Positions 54,136 to 62,220 of a stretch of DNA of 64,000 nt are shown here, in pieces. The stretch spans positions 3,906,001 through 3,970,000 of the forward strand of contig NZ_AP018254.1 of NCBI RefSeq assembly GCF_002368395.1, in the 5' to 3' direction. The DNA is from Calothrix sp. NIES-3974. Lineage in GTDB: Bacteria; Cyanobacteriota; Cyanobacteriia; Cyanobacteriales; Nostocaceae. The translations under genes were made by a program, and so were the position numbers. Numbering within the stretch: position 1 is the stretch's first letter; the number at the start of each line of letters is the position of its first letter. Under the pieces are notes generated by a model. That model searched no databases. It was not told the DNA's origin and worked only from the letters and a program-made list of their open reading frames with translations.

Positions 54136-55890
54136 ATGAATACTCAGAATGAAAATTATGTCCGTGCTGCCAAGTTAGATGATGTTCGTAAATCAGGTAG
54201 ATTAGTTGTTGCCGTCGCTGGACATACACTATTACTTGTGAGTGTGGATGATAAAATTTATGCCGTAGATAATCGTTGTCCTCACATGGGTTTTCCCTTA
54301 CATCGGGGAACGGTGAAAGATTGTATTCTCACATGTGATTGGCACTATGCTCGTTTCGATTTAATGAGTGGGGGAACCTTCGACTCTTGGGCTGATGATT
54401 TACCAGCTTTCCCTGTCCAAATTCGTGAGGGGGAGGTATGGGTTGATTTGGGTATCCATGCAGATGTGTTGACTCACCACCGTCAGCGTCTCCAGGATGG
54501 CCTAGAAAAAGGAATTTCTTTAATCATTGGCAAATCGGTAATCGCTTTGTTGGATAGGAAAATTAACCCTACTGAACCATTTCGTATGGGTTTGGATTTT
54601 GGGGTGCGTTACCGTCAGAGTGGTTGGGATACGGGTTTAACAATCCATACTTGCATGATGAATCTATTACCCTATCTTGATGGGGAAGACAAACCCCGTG
54701 CTATCTATCACGGTTTAGCCGCAGTTGCAGGGGATACCAGTAATCAACCACCTCGCTTCCCCATCCAACCCCTACCTGGTGCGGATAATCTAGAAAAACT
54801 ACCTATTTTACAAAATTGGTTTCGTCAGTTTATTGAGGTGAGAGATGCAGAGGGTGCAGAACGCTGTTTAGCATCGGTAATTCGCGTAGGTGCATCTCCA
54901 GAACAAATAGCCCAGATGCTATTTACTGTAGTTACCGACCATCGCTATATTGATGTGGGTCATACTTTAGATTTTACCAATAAGGCTTTAGAAGCTTTGG
55001 ATGCAACAGGTTGGCAAAATGCGGAAATTGTCCTAACCAGTTTAGTTCCAGGCTATGCCAAAGCCTTTCGCATGGAGGAATCCAGGTCTTGGCGTTCTCC
55101 TATGGATTTGGTGGCAATTTTACAAGCAGCTTTTGCAGAATTACCGAGTGCTTTGGCTGAGGGGAAAAGCAAACGGGGAACTTGGAACCACAGGGAGGAA
55201 CTCATACCAATATTACTGGGTGATAATCCCCAAGCGATCGCCGATTCCCTGCTTACTGCTCTACGTCAAGGATGTGGTGAGGTAGAATTAGCAGCAATTG
55301 TCACCTATACAGCAGCTTTGCGGATTGCCCAATTTAGCACCAATAATGATTTTAACGATTGGGATAGTGCCCATCATACCTTTACTTTTGCCAACGCTGT
55401 CCACCAAGGATTACGACGGGTAGCTTCCCCGGAATTATTGCGAGGGGTGTTTGATGCAGCGATGAGTGTATATCTGGATCGCTTTCTGAATGTACCTGCT
55501 GCACGTCTTCCGAAACCAGATAAAACGGTGGAAAATCCCGCAGAATTATTACGGGAACTACCAGATTTACTCGATCGACAGCAGCAAGTTAACCAGGTTG
55601 GGGAGTTAGTCGGTTGCTATCTTTACAGTGGAGGAAAACCAGAATCTCTCTTGGGAATGTTAGGTAAATTATTATTGCGTGAAAACCGGCAATTTCACGT
55701 AATTCAGGAGATGGAAGCTGCTTTTCGTCAGTATTCCCTATGGGGTAATACTCCCACTGGGATTAACATTTTAGTCGCTGCATCCCGATATTTAGCCGCT
55801 CACGCACCGACAGTGCGATCGCAAGGACAAACCTATCAAATGGCTTATAGATTGCATCGAGGCGATCGCTTGTTTGAGGATGTGGTGTAA
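54136..55890 (+). CDS. Rieske [2Fe-2S] protein with long C-terminal domain
   Basis: The protein has 584 aa. The Rieske domain (about 8-105) has both cluster motifs: CPHMGFPLH (Cys48, His50) and CDWHYARFD (Cys67, His70). The remaining ~480 residues are helical, without membrane segments and without the mononuclear iron motif of ring-hydroxylating dioxygenases. I do not recognise that domain, though GLTIHTCMMNLLPYL, HDFTNKA-like and LVPGYAKAFRMEE stretches look conserved. It probably transfers electrons in the cytoplasm; the partner and reaction are unknown. Confidence 0.75.
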   Translation: MNTQNENYVRAAKLDDVRKSGRLVVAVAGHTLLLVSVDDKIYAVDNRCPHMGFPLHRGTVKDCILTCDWHYARFDLMSGGTFDSWADDLPAFPVQIREGEVWVDLGIHADVLTHHRQRLQDGLEKGISLIIGKSVIALLDRKINPTEPFRMGLDFGVRYRQSGWDTGLTIHTCMMNLLPYLDGEDKPRAIYHGLAAVAGDTSNQPPRFPIQPLPGADNLEKLPILQNWFRQFIEVRDAEGAERCLASVIRVGASPEQIAQMLFTVVTDHRYIDVGHTLDFTNKALEALDATGWQNAEIVLTSLVPGYAKAFRMEESRSWRSPMDLVAILQAAFAELPSALAEGKSKRGTWNHREELIPILLGDNPQAIADSLLTALRQGCGEVELAAIVTYTAALRIAQFSTNNDFNDWDSAHHTFTFANAVHQGLRRVASPELLRGVFDAAMSVYLDRFLNVPAARLPKPDKTVENPAELLRELPDLLDRQQQVNQVGELVGCYLYSGGKPESLLGMLGKLLLRENRQFHVIQEMEAAFRQYSLWGNTPTGINILVAASRYLAAHAPTVRSQGQTYQMAYRLHRGDRLFEDVV

Positions 55891-55912
55891 AACTGTATTA
55901 GGCGATCGCTGA

Positions 55913-56713
55913 TTAATTACCAGTAGAACAATAGTAGCGTTCTCCCAGTTTCCAAAAGGCGATCGCAACCACCAAAAACACGATTCCGAGCATTGGTGAA
56001 AGGTAGCAAAACCATTGAGGAATCGCCAATTCTTGTTCTTTACCTAATATAGCTAGCAAAGGGAAATAGTTGACACAAGCAAGAGGTACGATATAAGTAA
56101 AAAAGCGTTGCAACCATTGACTATAAATTGCCAGGGGATATTGTGCTGTTTCTACTCCTCCGTAGGTAAAAATATTCATAATTTCTAGGGAATCGATTGT
56201 CCAAAAAGTTAGAGTTGCAGCAATTACGACAATACCTAAAAAAAGAGCTATTCCTCCCAGAAATGAAGCAGATAGTAACCATATATTTGGCAGATTTAAG
56301 GTTATATTTAGAGTCGAAAGCGACCAGATTAAAATTATAAAACCCTGAGATAATCTACCGATACGTTTTAAAGTTAATTCCGCCCCTAAAAGTTGTAAAA
56401 TTGTCGAACGGGGACGCAATAATAAACGGTCAAAATCTCCATTTTTAATCATTCGCCAAAACGTATCAAATCCCCTTCCCAAAGCATCTGCACAGGCAAA
56501 AGTCGTATTGACCATGCCATAAAATAAGGCAATTTCTCCCAATTCCCAATTACCAATCGTATGAAACCGATTAAATAGCGTCCAAATACCTAAAAACTCG
56601 AATGCAGTTGTCATCAATTGACCAAAAGTTTGTAAAATGAATGAAACTCGATACTGCATTTGTGCTTTTAAAGAGATATTAATATACCGAAAATACAATC
56701 GAAAATCATTCAT
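55913..56713 (-). CDS. ABC-2 type exporter permease (DUF990-like)
   Basis: The protein has 266 aa with six predicted membrane helices. It starts MNDFRLYFRYINISLKAQMQYR, has FGQLMTTAFEFLGIWTLFNRF and the conserved NGDFDRLLLRPRST loop typical of this permease family. It pairs with the permease at 56977 and the ATPase at 57796 in a three-gene exporter on the - strand. A 263-bp spacer holding a dispersed repeat separates it from the second permease, an unusual gap for a cotranscribed set. Confidence 0.85.
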   Translation of the reverse strand: MNDFRLYFRYINISLKAQMQYRVSFILQTFGQLMTTAFEFLGIWTLFNRFHTIGNWELGEIALFYGMVNTTFACADALGRGFDTFWRMIKNGDFDRLLLRPRSTILQLLGAELTLKRIGRLSQGFIILIWSLSTLNITLNLPNIWLLSASFLGGIALFLGIVVIAATLTFWTIDSLEIMNIFTYGGVETAQYPLAIYSQWLQRFFTYIVPLACVNYFPLLAILGKEQELAIPQWFCYLSPMLGIVFLVVAIAFWKLGERYYCSTGN

Positions 56714-56976
56714 CTTCCTACTGATTGTATAGCTAATTGTAAATCAGATAAACTCACAGATACCTTTATCTCTACTAACTAATAGGTGTTGCATAATCAA
56801 GGGATGATTTTAATATATACGAAGAAATTTTTCTTGATTTAACAAAAGTTTCAGCCCATACAAATTGGATTATCATCCCGCAACGATACAAAGCTAAATA
56901 AATAATTACATACGCGAGCGTTGCCGTAGGCTATTACGTAGCTTGTTTCCCGCGTAGGGAGTATTACGAATTATTT
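56714..56976. repeat. Spacer between permease genes with a composite repeat
   Basis: At 56903-56975 it carries TACGCGAGCG, TTGCCGTAGGCTATTACG, TTTCCCGCGTAGGGAG and ATTACGAATTA, a short version of the composite repeat at 42402-42572. No gene is present. Confidence 0.7.
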
Positions 56977-57795
56977 TCATCCTCCCTGAATTACTAACTT
57001 TTTCACTCCACAGTTTACCAAAAAACGTCCCAGAGAAATAACTACGATGGTCCAAAAAAATTGATGGAGTAAAACCCAAAGTAAAGCATCTGCTGGTAAA
57101 TTGCCAGTGAATAAACGAAAAGGTCGATCAAGGAGTCCAGAAAATGGCAACGCGTTGAGTAATGGTTGTAGACTTTCGGGGAAAAATGGTAATGGTACAA
57201 CCATTCCCGAAAAAATGGTAATTAGGTGAGGTAAAATATTATTTATTCCTTCACCAGAAAGAGTCCACATCATTGAAACCGTCAGCAACATGGTAATAGC
57301 TGAAGACAGGATAATTGCCCCAATAAATGATAATAAAAAAGCAATTGCAGCCGTATTGGAAGGAGGAAAACTGAGTCCCCATTCAGGTAAGCCTAGCCAG
57401 GGAATAAGCAAAAATGCCACAAATAAAAGGGGAATTGCGCGCAGAAATAAGGGGGTTATTCGCATTGCTAAAGAGCGTACAAACCAGAAATTATATAAGT
57501 CGATTGGTCGGAGTAAGTCATATCCCACAGCACCAGAGCGAATTGTTGCTTGAGTTTCTTTGTCACCACCCCAAGGAACAATCGCAAATAAAAATCCCTG
57601 TCCTAACCACACATAACCAACAGCTTCAGTGAATGTCATTGGTTGGGGAGAGGTGCTACTTGTATAAAATGCTTGCAAAACCATGATTTTGATGAAACCC
57701 CAAAACATCTGGGTGATAATCCCAGCTAACGCTGCAATTCTGTATTGCAAAAGTAGGGCGAATCTAGCTATAAATAGGGAATAATATGCTTGCAT
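56977..57795 (-). CDS. ABC-2 type exporter permease (DUF990)
   Basis: The protein has 272 aa with about six membrane helices. It begins MQAYYSLFIARFALLLQYRI and has VGYVWLGQGFLFAIVPWGGD, IRSGAVGYDLLRPIDLYNFW and MLLTVSMMWTLSGEGIN, matching DUF990 permeases. It directly follows the ATPase gene with no spacer (57795/57796), so the two are translationally coupled. The exported substrate is unknown. Confidence 0.87.
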   Translation of the reverse strand: MQAYYSLFIARFALLLQYRIAALAGIITQMFWGFIKIMVLQAFYTSSTSPQPMTFTEAVGYVWLGQGFLFAIVPWGGDKETQATIRSGAVGYDLLRPIDLYNFWFVRSLAMRITPLFLRAIPLLFVAFLLIPWLGLPEWGLSFPPSNTAAIAFLLSFIGAIILSSAITMLLTVSMMWTLSGEGINNILPHLITIFSGMVVPLPFFPESLQPLLNALPFSGLLDRPFRLFTGNLPADALLWVLLHQFFWTIVVISLGRFLVNCGVKKLVIQGG

Positions 57796-58815
57796 TTAGA
57801 TATCTCCTAACTTGGCTCCCGATTTTGCATATAATTCTGCAATTATCTCTTCAATTGGGGGATTTTCGACAAATAAATCTTCGATTTCCCGTTGGGATGT
57901 GACTTGATTAATTAAGGATGCGGCAGATATTTTTGTTGGGTCAAATGAGAGAGTAATAGTACGACCTGCTTGAGAAATAATATTAATTTCCGGTGAGTCA
58001 AATTGAAATGGATTACTTAAATTATTGTTAGTATCTACTTTCAAATCTATTTTTAAGTAGCGACGGGAAGAAACTTGCGATCGCAATTGCGTTAGGGAAC
58101 CATCACAAAGTATTTCACCTCCACCAATAATAATTATTCTGTCACATAAGGCTTCAATATCATCCATATCATGGGTAGTCAGGATAGTGGTGACGTTATG
58201 GGTTTTATTCACGGTTTTGATCAGTTTTCGCACTGCAAGTTTTGATACCGCATCTAACCCAATTGTGGGTTCATCCAAAAATAGGATTTCTGGTTGATGT
58301 AACATTGCTGCTGCAAAATCACATCGCATCCTTTGACCCAAACTTAATTGTCTGACGGGAGTAGATAGAAAACTCGCTAAATCAAGTATTTCTATCATCT
58401 CATCTCGCATCTTTTCATACTGCACCTGGGGAACCCGATAAATATCCCGTAACAAATCAAAGGACTCAATCACAGGTAAATCCCACCATAATTGAGTGCG
58501 TTGACCAAACACTACCCCAATATGTCTGACATGCTGAACACGATTTTCCCAGGGAATACGGTTATTAATTACACATTTACCACTTGAAGGGACGAGAATA
58601 CCACTTAAAATTTTGATGGTGGTGGATTTTCCCGCTCCATTCGGTCCAATATAACCGACGAGTTCCCCCTGTTGAATTGAGAAGGAAATTCCTTTAAGTG
58701 CATGAACTTCTTTGGCTTTGCGTTGCACAAGTCCTTTGATAGAACCTAGTAATCCGGAGTTTCTTTCTGATACCAAAAAGGTTTTTTTCAGGTTTTCAAC
58801 CAGAATATGAGACAT
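57796..58815 (-). CDS. ABC-2 type exporter ATP-binding protein
   Basis: The protein has 339 aa. Walker A is GPNGAGKST (57-65), the Q-loop region is VVFGQRTQLWWDLP, the signature is LSLGQRMRCD, Walker B is ILFLDEPTIGLD and the switch His is in TTHDMDDIE. The QRTQLWWDLP motif is characteristic of the group working with DUF990 permeases. A C-terminal accessory domain of ~90 residues follows. It is the first gene of a three-gene exporter operon. Confidence 0.92.
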   Translation of the reverse strand: MSHILVENLKKTFLVSERNSGLLGSIKGLVQRKAKEVHALKGISFSIQQGELVGYIGPNGAGKSTTIKILSGILVPSSGKCVINNRIPWENRVQHVRHIGVVFGQRTQLWWDLPVIESFDLLRDIYRVPQVQYEKMRDEMIEILDLASFLSTPVRQLSLGQRMRCDFAAAMLHQPEILFLDEPTIGLDAVSKLAVRKLIKTVNKTHNVTTILTTHDMDDIEALCDRIIIIGGGEILCDGSLTQLRSQVSSRRYLKIDLKVDTNNNLSNPFQFDSPEINIISQAGRTITLSFDPTKISAASLINQVTSQREIEDLFVENPPIEEIIAELYAKSGAKLGDI

Positions 58816-59092
58816 ATACTAAACCAGCATATCAGTAAAATGTTCGAGTAATAAGCGGTGGATAAAACGATAGTGTCTTTCGATTTATGGAATACTACCC
58901 TACAATTTCCCTAATTTCCACGAAAGTTTAGATTTTTATCGAGTTATTTTCAGAGATGGTTCCGGAACATGGATATTATCCTTGTTCATATCCGAAAGCT
59001 GCGATCGCACTCAAAAAGATAGATTATCCAGATTTTGATGTCGAAAATCACAAATAAGAAACTGTATCTATCATCATCATCTGGGTAAATGA

Positions 59093-59947
59093 ATGATGGA
59101 TAGCAGTACATCAAGCGAACTAAAAATTATCCAAACTCCTTCTCTAGAACAGATTCAAACTGTAACTGTGTTGTTGGAAAACCAGCAAATCGAAAACCCC
59201 AATTTAGAACTAGCTCTCAATTATCTTCTCCAACACAAAATTATTCCCCACAAACAAGGTGGATTAGTTGCGATCGCTTACACTCCATCCCCAAATAATT
59301 CCCTGGATGTCAATAATATCCAAGGGATTATGATGGCAAGGACTCGTAGTACAAGCGTATTAATAGAAAGTTGTAACTACGAAACAGCCAAATCTCTACT
59401 CCAAGAAGCAACTCAACGCAGTTGTCCTCAGCAAGTATGTAGTTCTTTGCAAACCAAAAATTGGATTCATCCCCTACTCTTACAACAATATTCACCCCAA
59501 CGGGAATGTGAGCAATTTGTCATGGTTTGTAAGCAAATTCCTCTAGGTGGTGTAGGACGTTGGGCTATCAGTCAAGATAAGCCTGTGTTACAAGCCTATG
59601 CAGCAGCTTATTTAGCAGAAAGAGGTAGTGGTAGTTTAAATCACCCTTGGGATAATTGGATACAGAAACGCAACATTGCTGTTTTGGAATATGAAAATCA
59701 AATTGTTTCTGTAGTCCGCTATACTACAACTAGACGCGATGCGCTTGTCATTGCTCCCTTTACATTCCCCCAATTCCGTAGACGGGGATTTGCGCGTAAA
59801 TTACTGGTGTTCTTGCTGGAGGAATTATTACAGACCTATCCCAGGGTAAGGTTGTGGGTGAATAAGGATAATGCGGGAGCGATCGCCCTTTACAAATCTC
59901 TAGAATTTCAAATTATTGGTCAGTGCTACTCTAGCTACTGGAAATAG
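59093..59947 (+). CDS. GNAT family N-acetyltransferase
   Basis: The protein has 284 aa. The C-terminal half has the GNAT core: IAVLEYENQIVSVVRYTT, the acetyl-CoA loop PQFRRRGFARKLLVFLLEEL (R-R-R-G-F-A) and LWVNKDNAGAIALYKSLEF. The N-terminal half is a second, weaker GNAT-like module, including RTRSTSVLIES. The substrate is unknown. A remnant copy of its last codons lies at 54023-54094, suggesting a past local duplication or rearrangement. Confidence 0.82.
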   Translation: MMDSSTSSELKIIQTPSLEQIQTVTVLLENQQIENPNLELALNYLLQHKIIPHKQGGLVAIAYTPSPNNSLDVNNIQGIMMARTRSTSVLIESCNYETAKSLLQEATQRSCPQQVCSSLQTKNWIHPLLLQQYSPQRECEQFVMVCKQIPLGGVGRWAISQDKPVLQAYAAAYLAERGSGSLNHPWDNWIQKRNIAVLEYENQIVSVVRYTTTRRDALVIAPFTFPQFRRRGFARKLLVFLLEELLQTYPRVRLWVNKDNAGAIALYKSLEFQIIGQCYSSYWK

Positions 59948-60009
59948 GGCTTGCTTTGGTTGAAAATCATGAAGCTACATGAATATTTTTAAAGGAATTT
60001 GTCAAAATT

Positions 60010-60774
60010 ATGTTTTTAGAACCTAAACCAACACAGCAAATAGATCGCTTAAACCTAGCTGATCAAATAATTCAAAGAATTCTTACTCTCAAGGAAAAAC
60101 AAGTGATTGCAATCGGTTTATATGGCTCTTTAGCACGGGGTACAGATCAACTCTATTCAGATATTGAAATCAAATGCATCCTGAACACAGAAGAAGAAGA
60201 TTACTCGTGGGAGTGGATTGAAGATGGATGTAAGATTGAGATAAATTTTGAGAGTGAAGATGTTATCCTCAATTAAGCTGCAACGGTGGATGAAGACTGG
60301 GCAATAACGCATGGTGCTTATTTTGATTTAAAGCTGTTGCATGGTAGCCATGACTTTTTCATCAAGCTTCAAAATACCCTTGAGTCTTTACCTCAAGAAT
60401 TGTTTGTTGATGCTATCCGTGAAATTATTATTGGTAACATCTATGAGGATATTGGTAAGTTACGTAATAGTCGTTTAACAAGCAATATGGGTTATTTACC
60501 TATTTTAGCCTGTGGTATCGCCGAACAAGGAGCATTAGCAATTGGATTAGCTCACAAAAAATGCTACTCAACTAGAGCATTGATGCTAAAGGAATCACTT
60601 GAATTTGAGAATCGACCACAAGGGTATTTAGAGTTATGCAAAATAGTGATGGATGGTAAATTAAATGATTTTGACACCATTGCAAAGACCATAGAAATGT
60701 TCTGGGTGGGTTTAGTTGAATGGGCTTTGGAAAATGACTTTAATCTTGAGAAAAGATGTATCGCTCCAATATAA
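60010..60774 (+). pseudogene. Aminoglycoside-nucleotidyltransferase-like gene with a nonsense codon
   Basis: The frame from ATG 60010 has the nucleotidyltransferase motif IAIGLYGSLARGTDQLYSD, with Asp in SDIEIKC. It ends at TAA 60274-60276 after EDVILN. In the same frame it continues immediately with AATVDEDWAITHGAY and an all-helical C-terminal domain (REIIIGNIYEDIGKLRNSRL), like that of kanamycin nucleotidyltransferase, to 60774. One stop codon at position 89 is the only lesion seen. It is either a recent pseudogene or a sequencing error. Readthrough is less likely. Confidence 0.7.
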
Positions 60775-60801
60775 AATCAAAATACCAGAGAAAAACATAG
60801 A

Positions 60802-61002
60802 ATGATTAAGATTACAAAGGCTGAGTTAGGTCAAGCCTACTTATGTCAAAAAATTCTACAGCTTCTACCGGAATGGTTTGGAATCGAAGCAGCGGTTACT
60901 CACTATATTCATGAAATTGGGATGAAAGCCGACGCTCTCAACTGGATGAAATTGCTTTTAACATCAGAAAGCACCTACAGACACAGGAGGAGTCAAATCT
61001 AG
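60802..61002 (+). pseudogene. GNAT acetyltransferase N-terminal remnant
   Basis: The first ~40 residues (KAELGQAYLCQKILQLLPEW, then FGIEAAVTHYIHEI) match the start of a GNAT acetyltransferase often found in bacteria. The frame then continues into unrelated sequence and stops. In another frame a tail (QLDEIAFNIRKHLQ, then NLDILFFRNSTYQG) follows to about 61040, apparently from a different gene. It lies 28 bp after the nucleotidyltransferase pseudogene. Confidence 0.6.
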
Positions 61003-61273
61003 ATATTTTATTTTTCCGAAATAGCACTTATCAAGGTTGTAGATAATCTAACTACACTTGTAGATGTGAAACTCTGGAGGAGTCGCTGCGCGATCGCGAT
61101 GTTTACTCATGATGATCAAAACCACGAATTAACCGATATAAACTTCTCCTATCAAAAACTACGGGGGCGTTCTTTTCGTGGTAAAAATTTGGCTGGTGCG
61201 AATTTCAGCCATGCAGATACAGCACTTTCGAGGTAAATGAGGTACACTTGTTATTAGTGCATCAAAAATTAAA

Positions 61274-61666
61274 ATGAAACCCTACTCAATCGATTTACGA
61301 GAAAAAATAGTAAGTGCTTACGAAAAGGGTGATACATCAATTCGAGGAGTAGCTGTGCAGTTTGGTATAGCAAAAAGCTATGTGCAGAAGCTAATCAGGC
61401 AAAAAAAATTGGAAGGGCATCTAGAACCCAAAAAGCAAGGTGGAGCAATGAAGGGTAAGCTAGATGATTACGGTAGCGAATTAGCAGAAATGGTTCAAAG
61501 TTACCCGGATTTAACTTTATTGGAATATTGCGAGTATTTTGGAGAAAAATATAACATTTGGGTGTGTGCAAGTGTGATGTGTTGTGCATTGCAAAAACAA
61601 GAATTAACTCGAAAAAAAAGACTTTACGTAGCAGCCAAGCGAAAACAGAAAGAGTCCAAAAACTGA
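61274..61666 (+). CDS. IS630 transposase, first ORF (copy 2)
   Basis: 130 aa, identical to copy 1 except Lys for Arg in the segment RQKKLEG. It has the N-terminal helix-turn-helix part. The A8 run in the overlap with the second ORF is conserved, consistent with a -1 frameshift giving a fusion transposase. Confidence 0.9.
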   Translation: MKPYSIDLREKIVSAYEKGDTSIRGVAVQFGIAKSYVQKLIRQKKLEGHLEPKKQGGAMKGKLDDYGSELAEMVQSYPDLTLLEYCEYFGEKYNIWVCASVMCCALQKQELTRKKRLYVAAKRKQKESKN

Positions 61667-62220
61667 GATTAGAATATTGGGAGAAAGTAAAACACATAGA
61701 CCCAGAAAACCTTGTGTTTATAGACGAAATGGGTGTTTTGCTTGGTTTGACTAGAACTCATGCTCGAAGCGATCGCGGGAGTAGAGCTTATGATTTTAAA
61801 CCATATTACCGAGGTGCAAAAATAAGTGTAATTGGAGGAATTAGCTTCAAAAAAGTCTTAGCTGTGATGACTTTAAATGGCTCAATGAATGGAGAAGCTT
61901 ATAAAGTTTTTGTAGAGCATTTTTTACTTCCACAATTATGGGTTGGTGCAGTCGTTGTAATGGATAATCTGCCAGCACATAAAGTCGAAGAGATTAAGCC
62001 TTTGATTGAATCTGTAGGAGCAAGTGTTCTTTATCTATCTCCTTATTCCCCTGAATTTAATCCAATTGAACATTGGTGGTCACAATTAAAAGCGTTCTTA
62101 AAACAGTTTTCTCCTAAAAGTGCATCTGTAGTTGATGGTTTAATTAAAATTGCACTGACATTAGTTGATCCAAAGCATCTAAAAAATTGGTTTACTAATT
62201 GTTGCTACTGTACCTCATAA
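61558..62220 (+). CDS. IS630 transposase, second ORF (copy 2)
   Basis: 220 aa, identical in sequence to the copy at 49590-50252, with the DDE residues in VFIDEMGV, VVMDNLPAH and FNPIEHWW intact. Both copies may therefore produce active enzyme if frameshifting occurs. Confidence 0.9.
   Translation: MGVCKCDVLCIAKTRINSKKKTLRSSQAKTERVQKLRLEYWEKVKHIDPENLVFIDEMGVLLGLTRTHARSDRGSRAYDFKPYYRGAKISVIGGISFKKVLAVMTLNGSMNGEAYKVFVEHFLLPQLWVGAVVVMDNLPAHKVEEIKPLIESVGASVLYLSPYSPEFNPIEHWWSQLKAFLKQFSPKSASVVDGLIKIALTLVDPKHLKNWFTNCCYCTS

Noticed and set aside
58956-59057. 33-aa ORF MVPEHGYYPCSYPK..
   Set aside because: Too short, no family recognised, and no ribosome site. It may be a gene remnant but cannot be supported.
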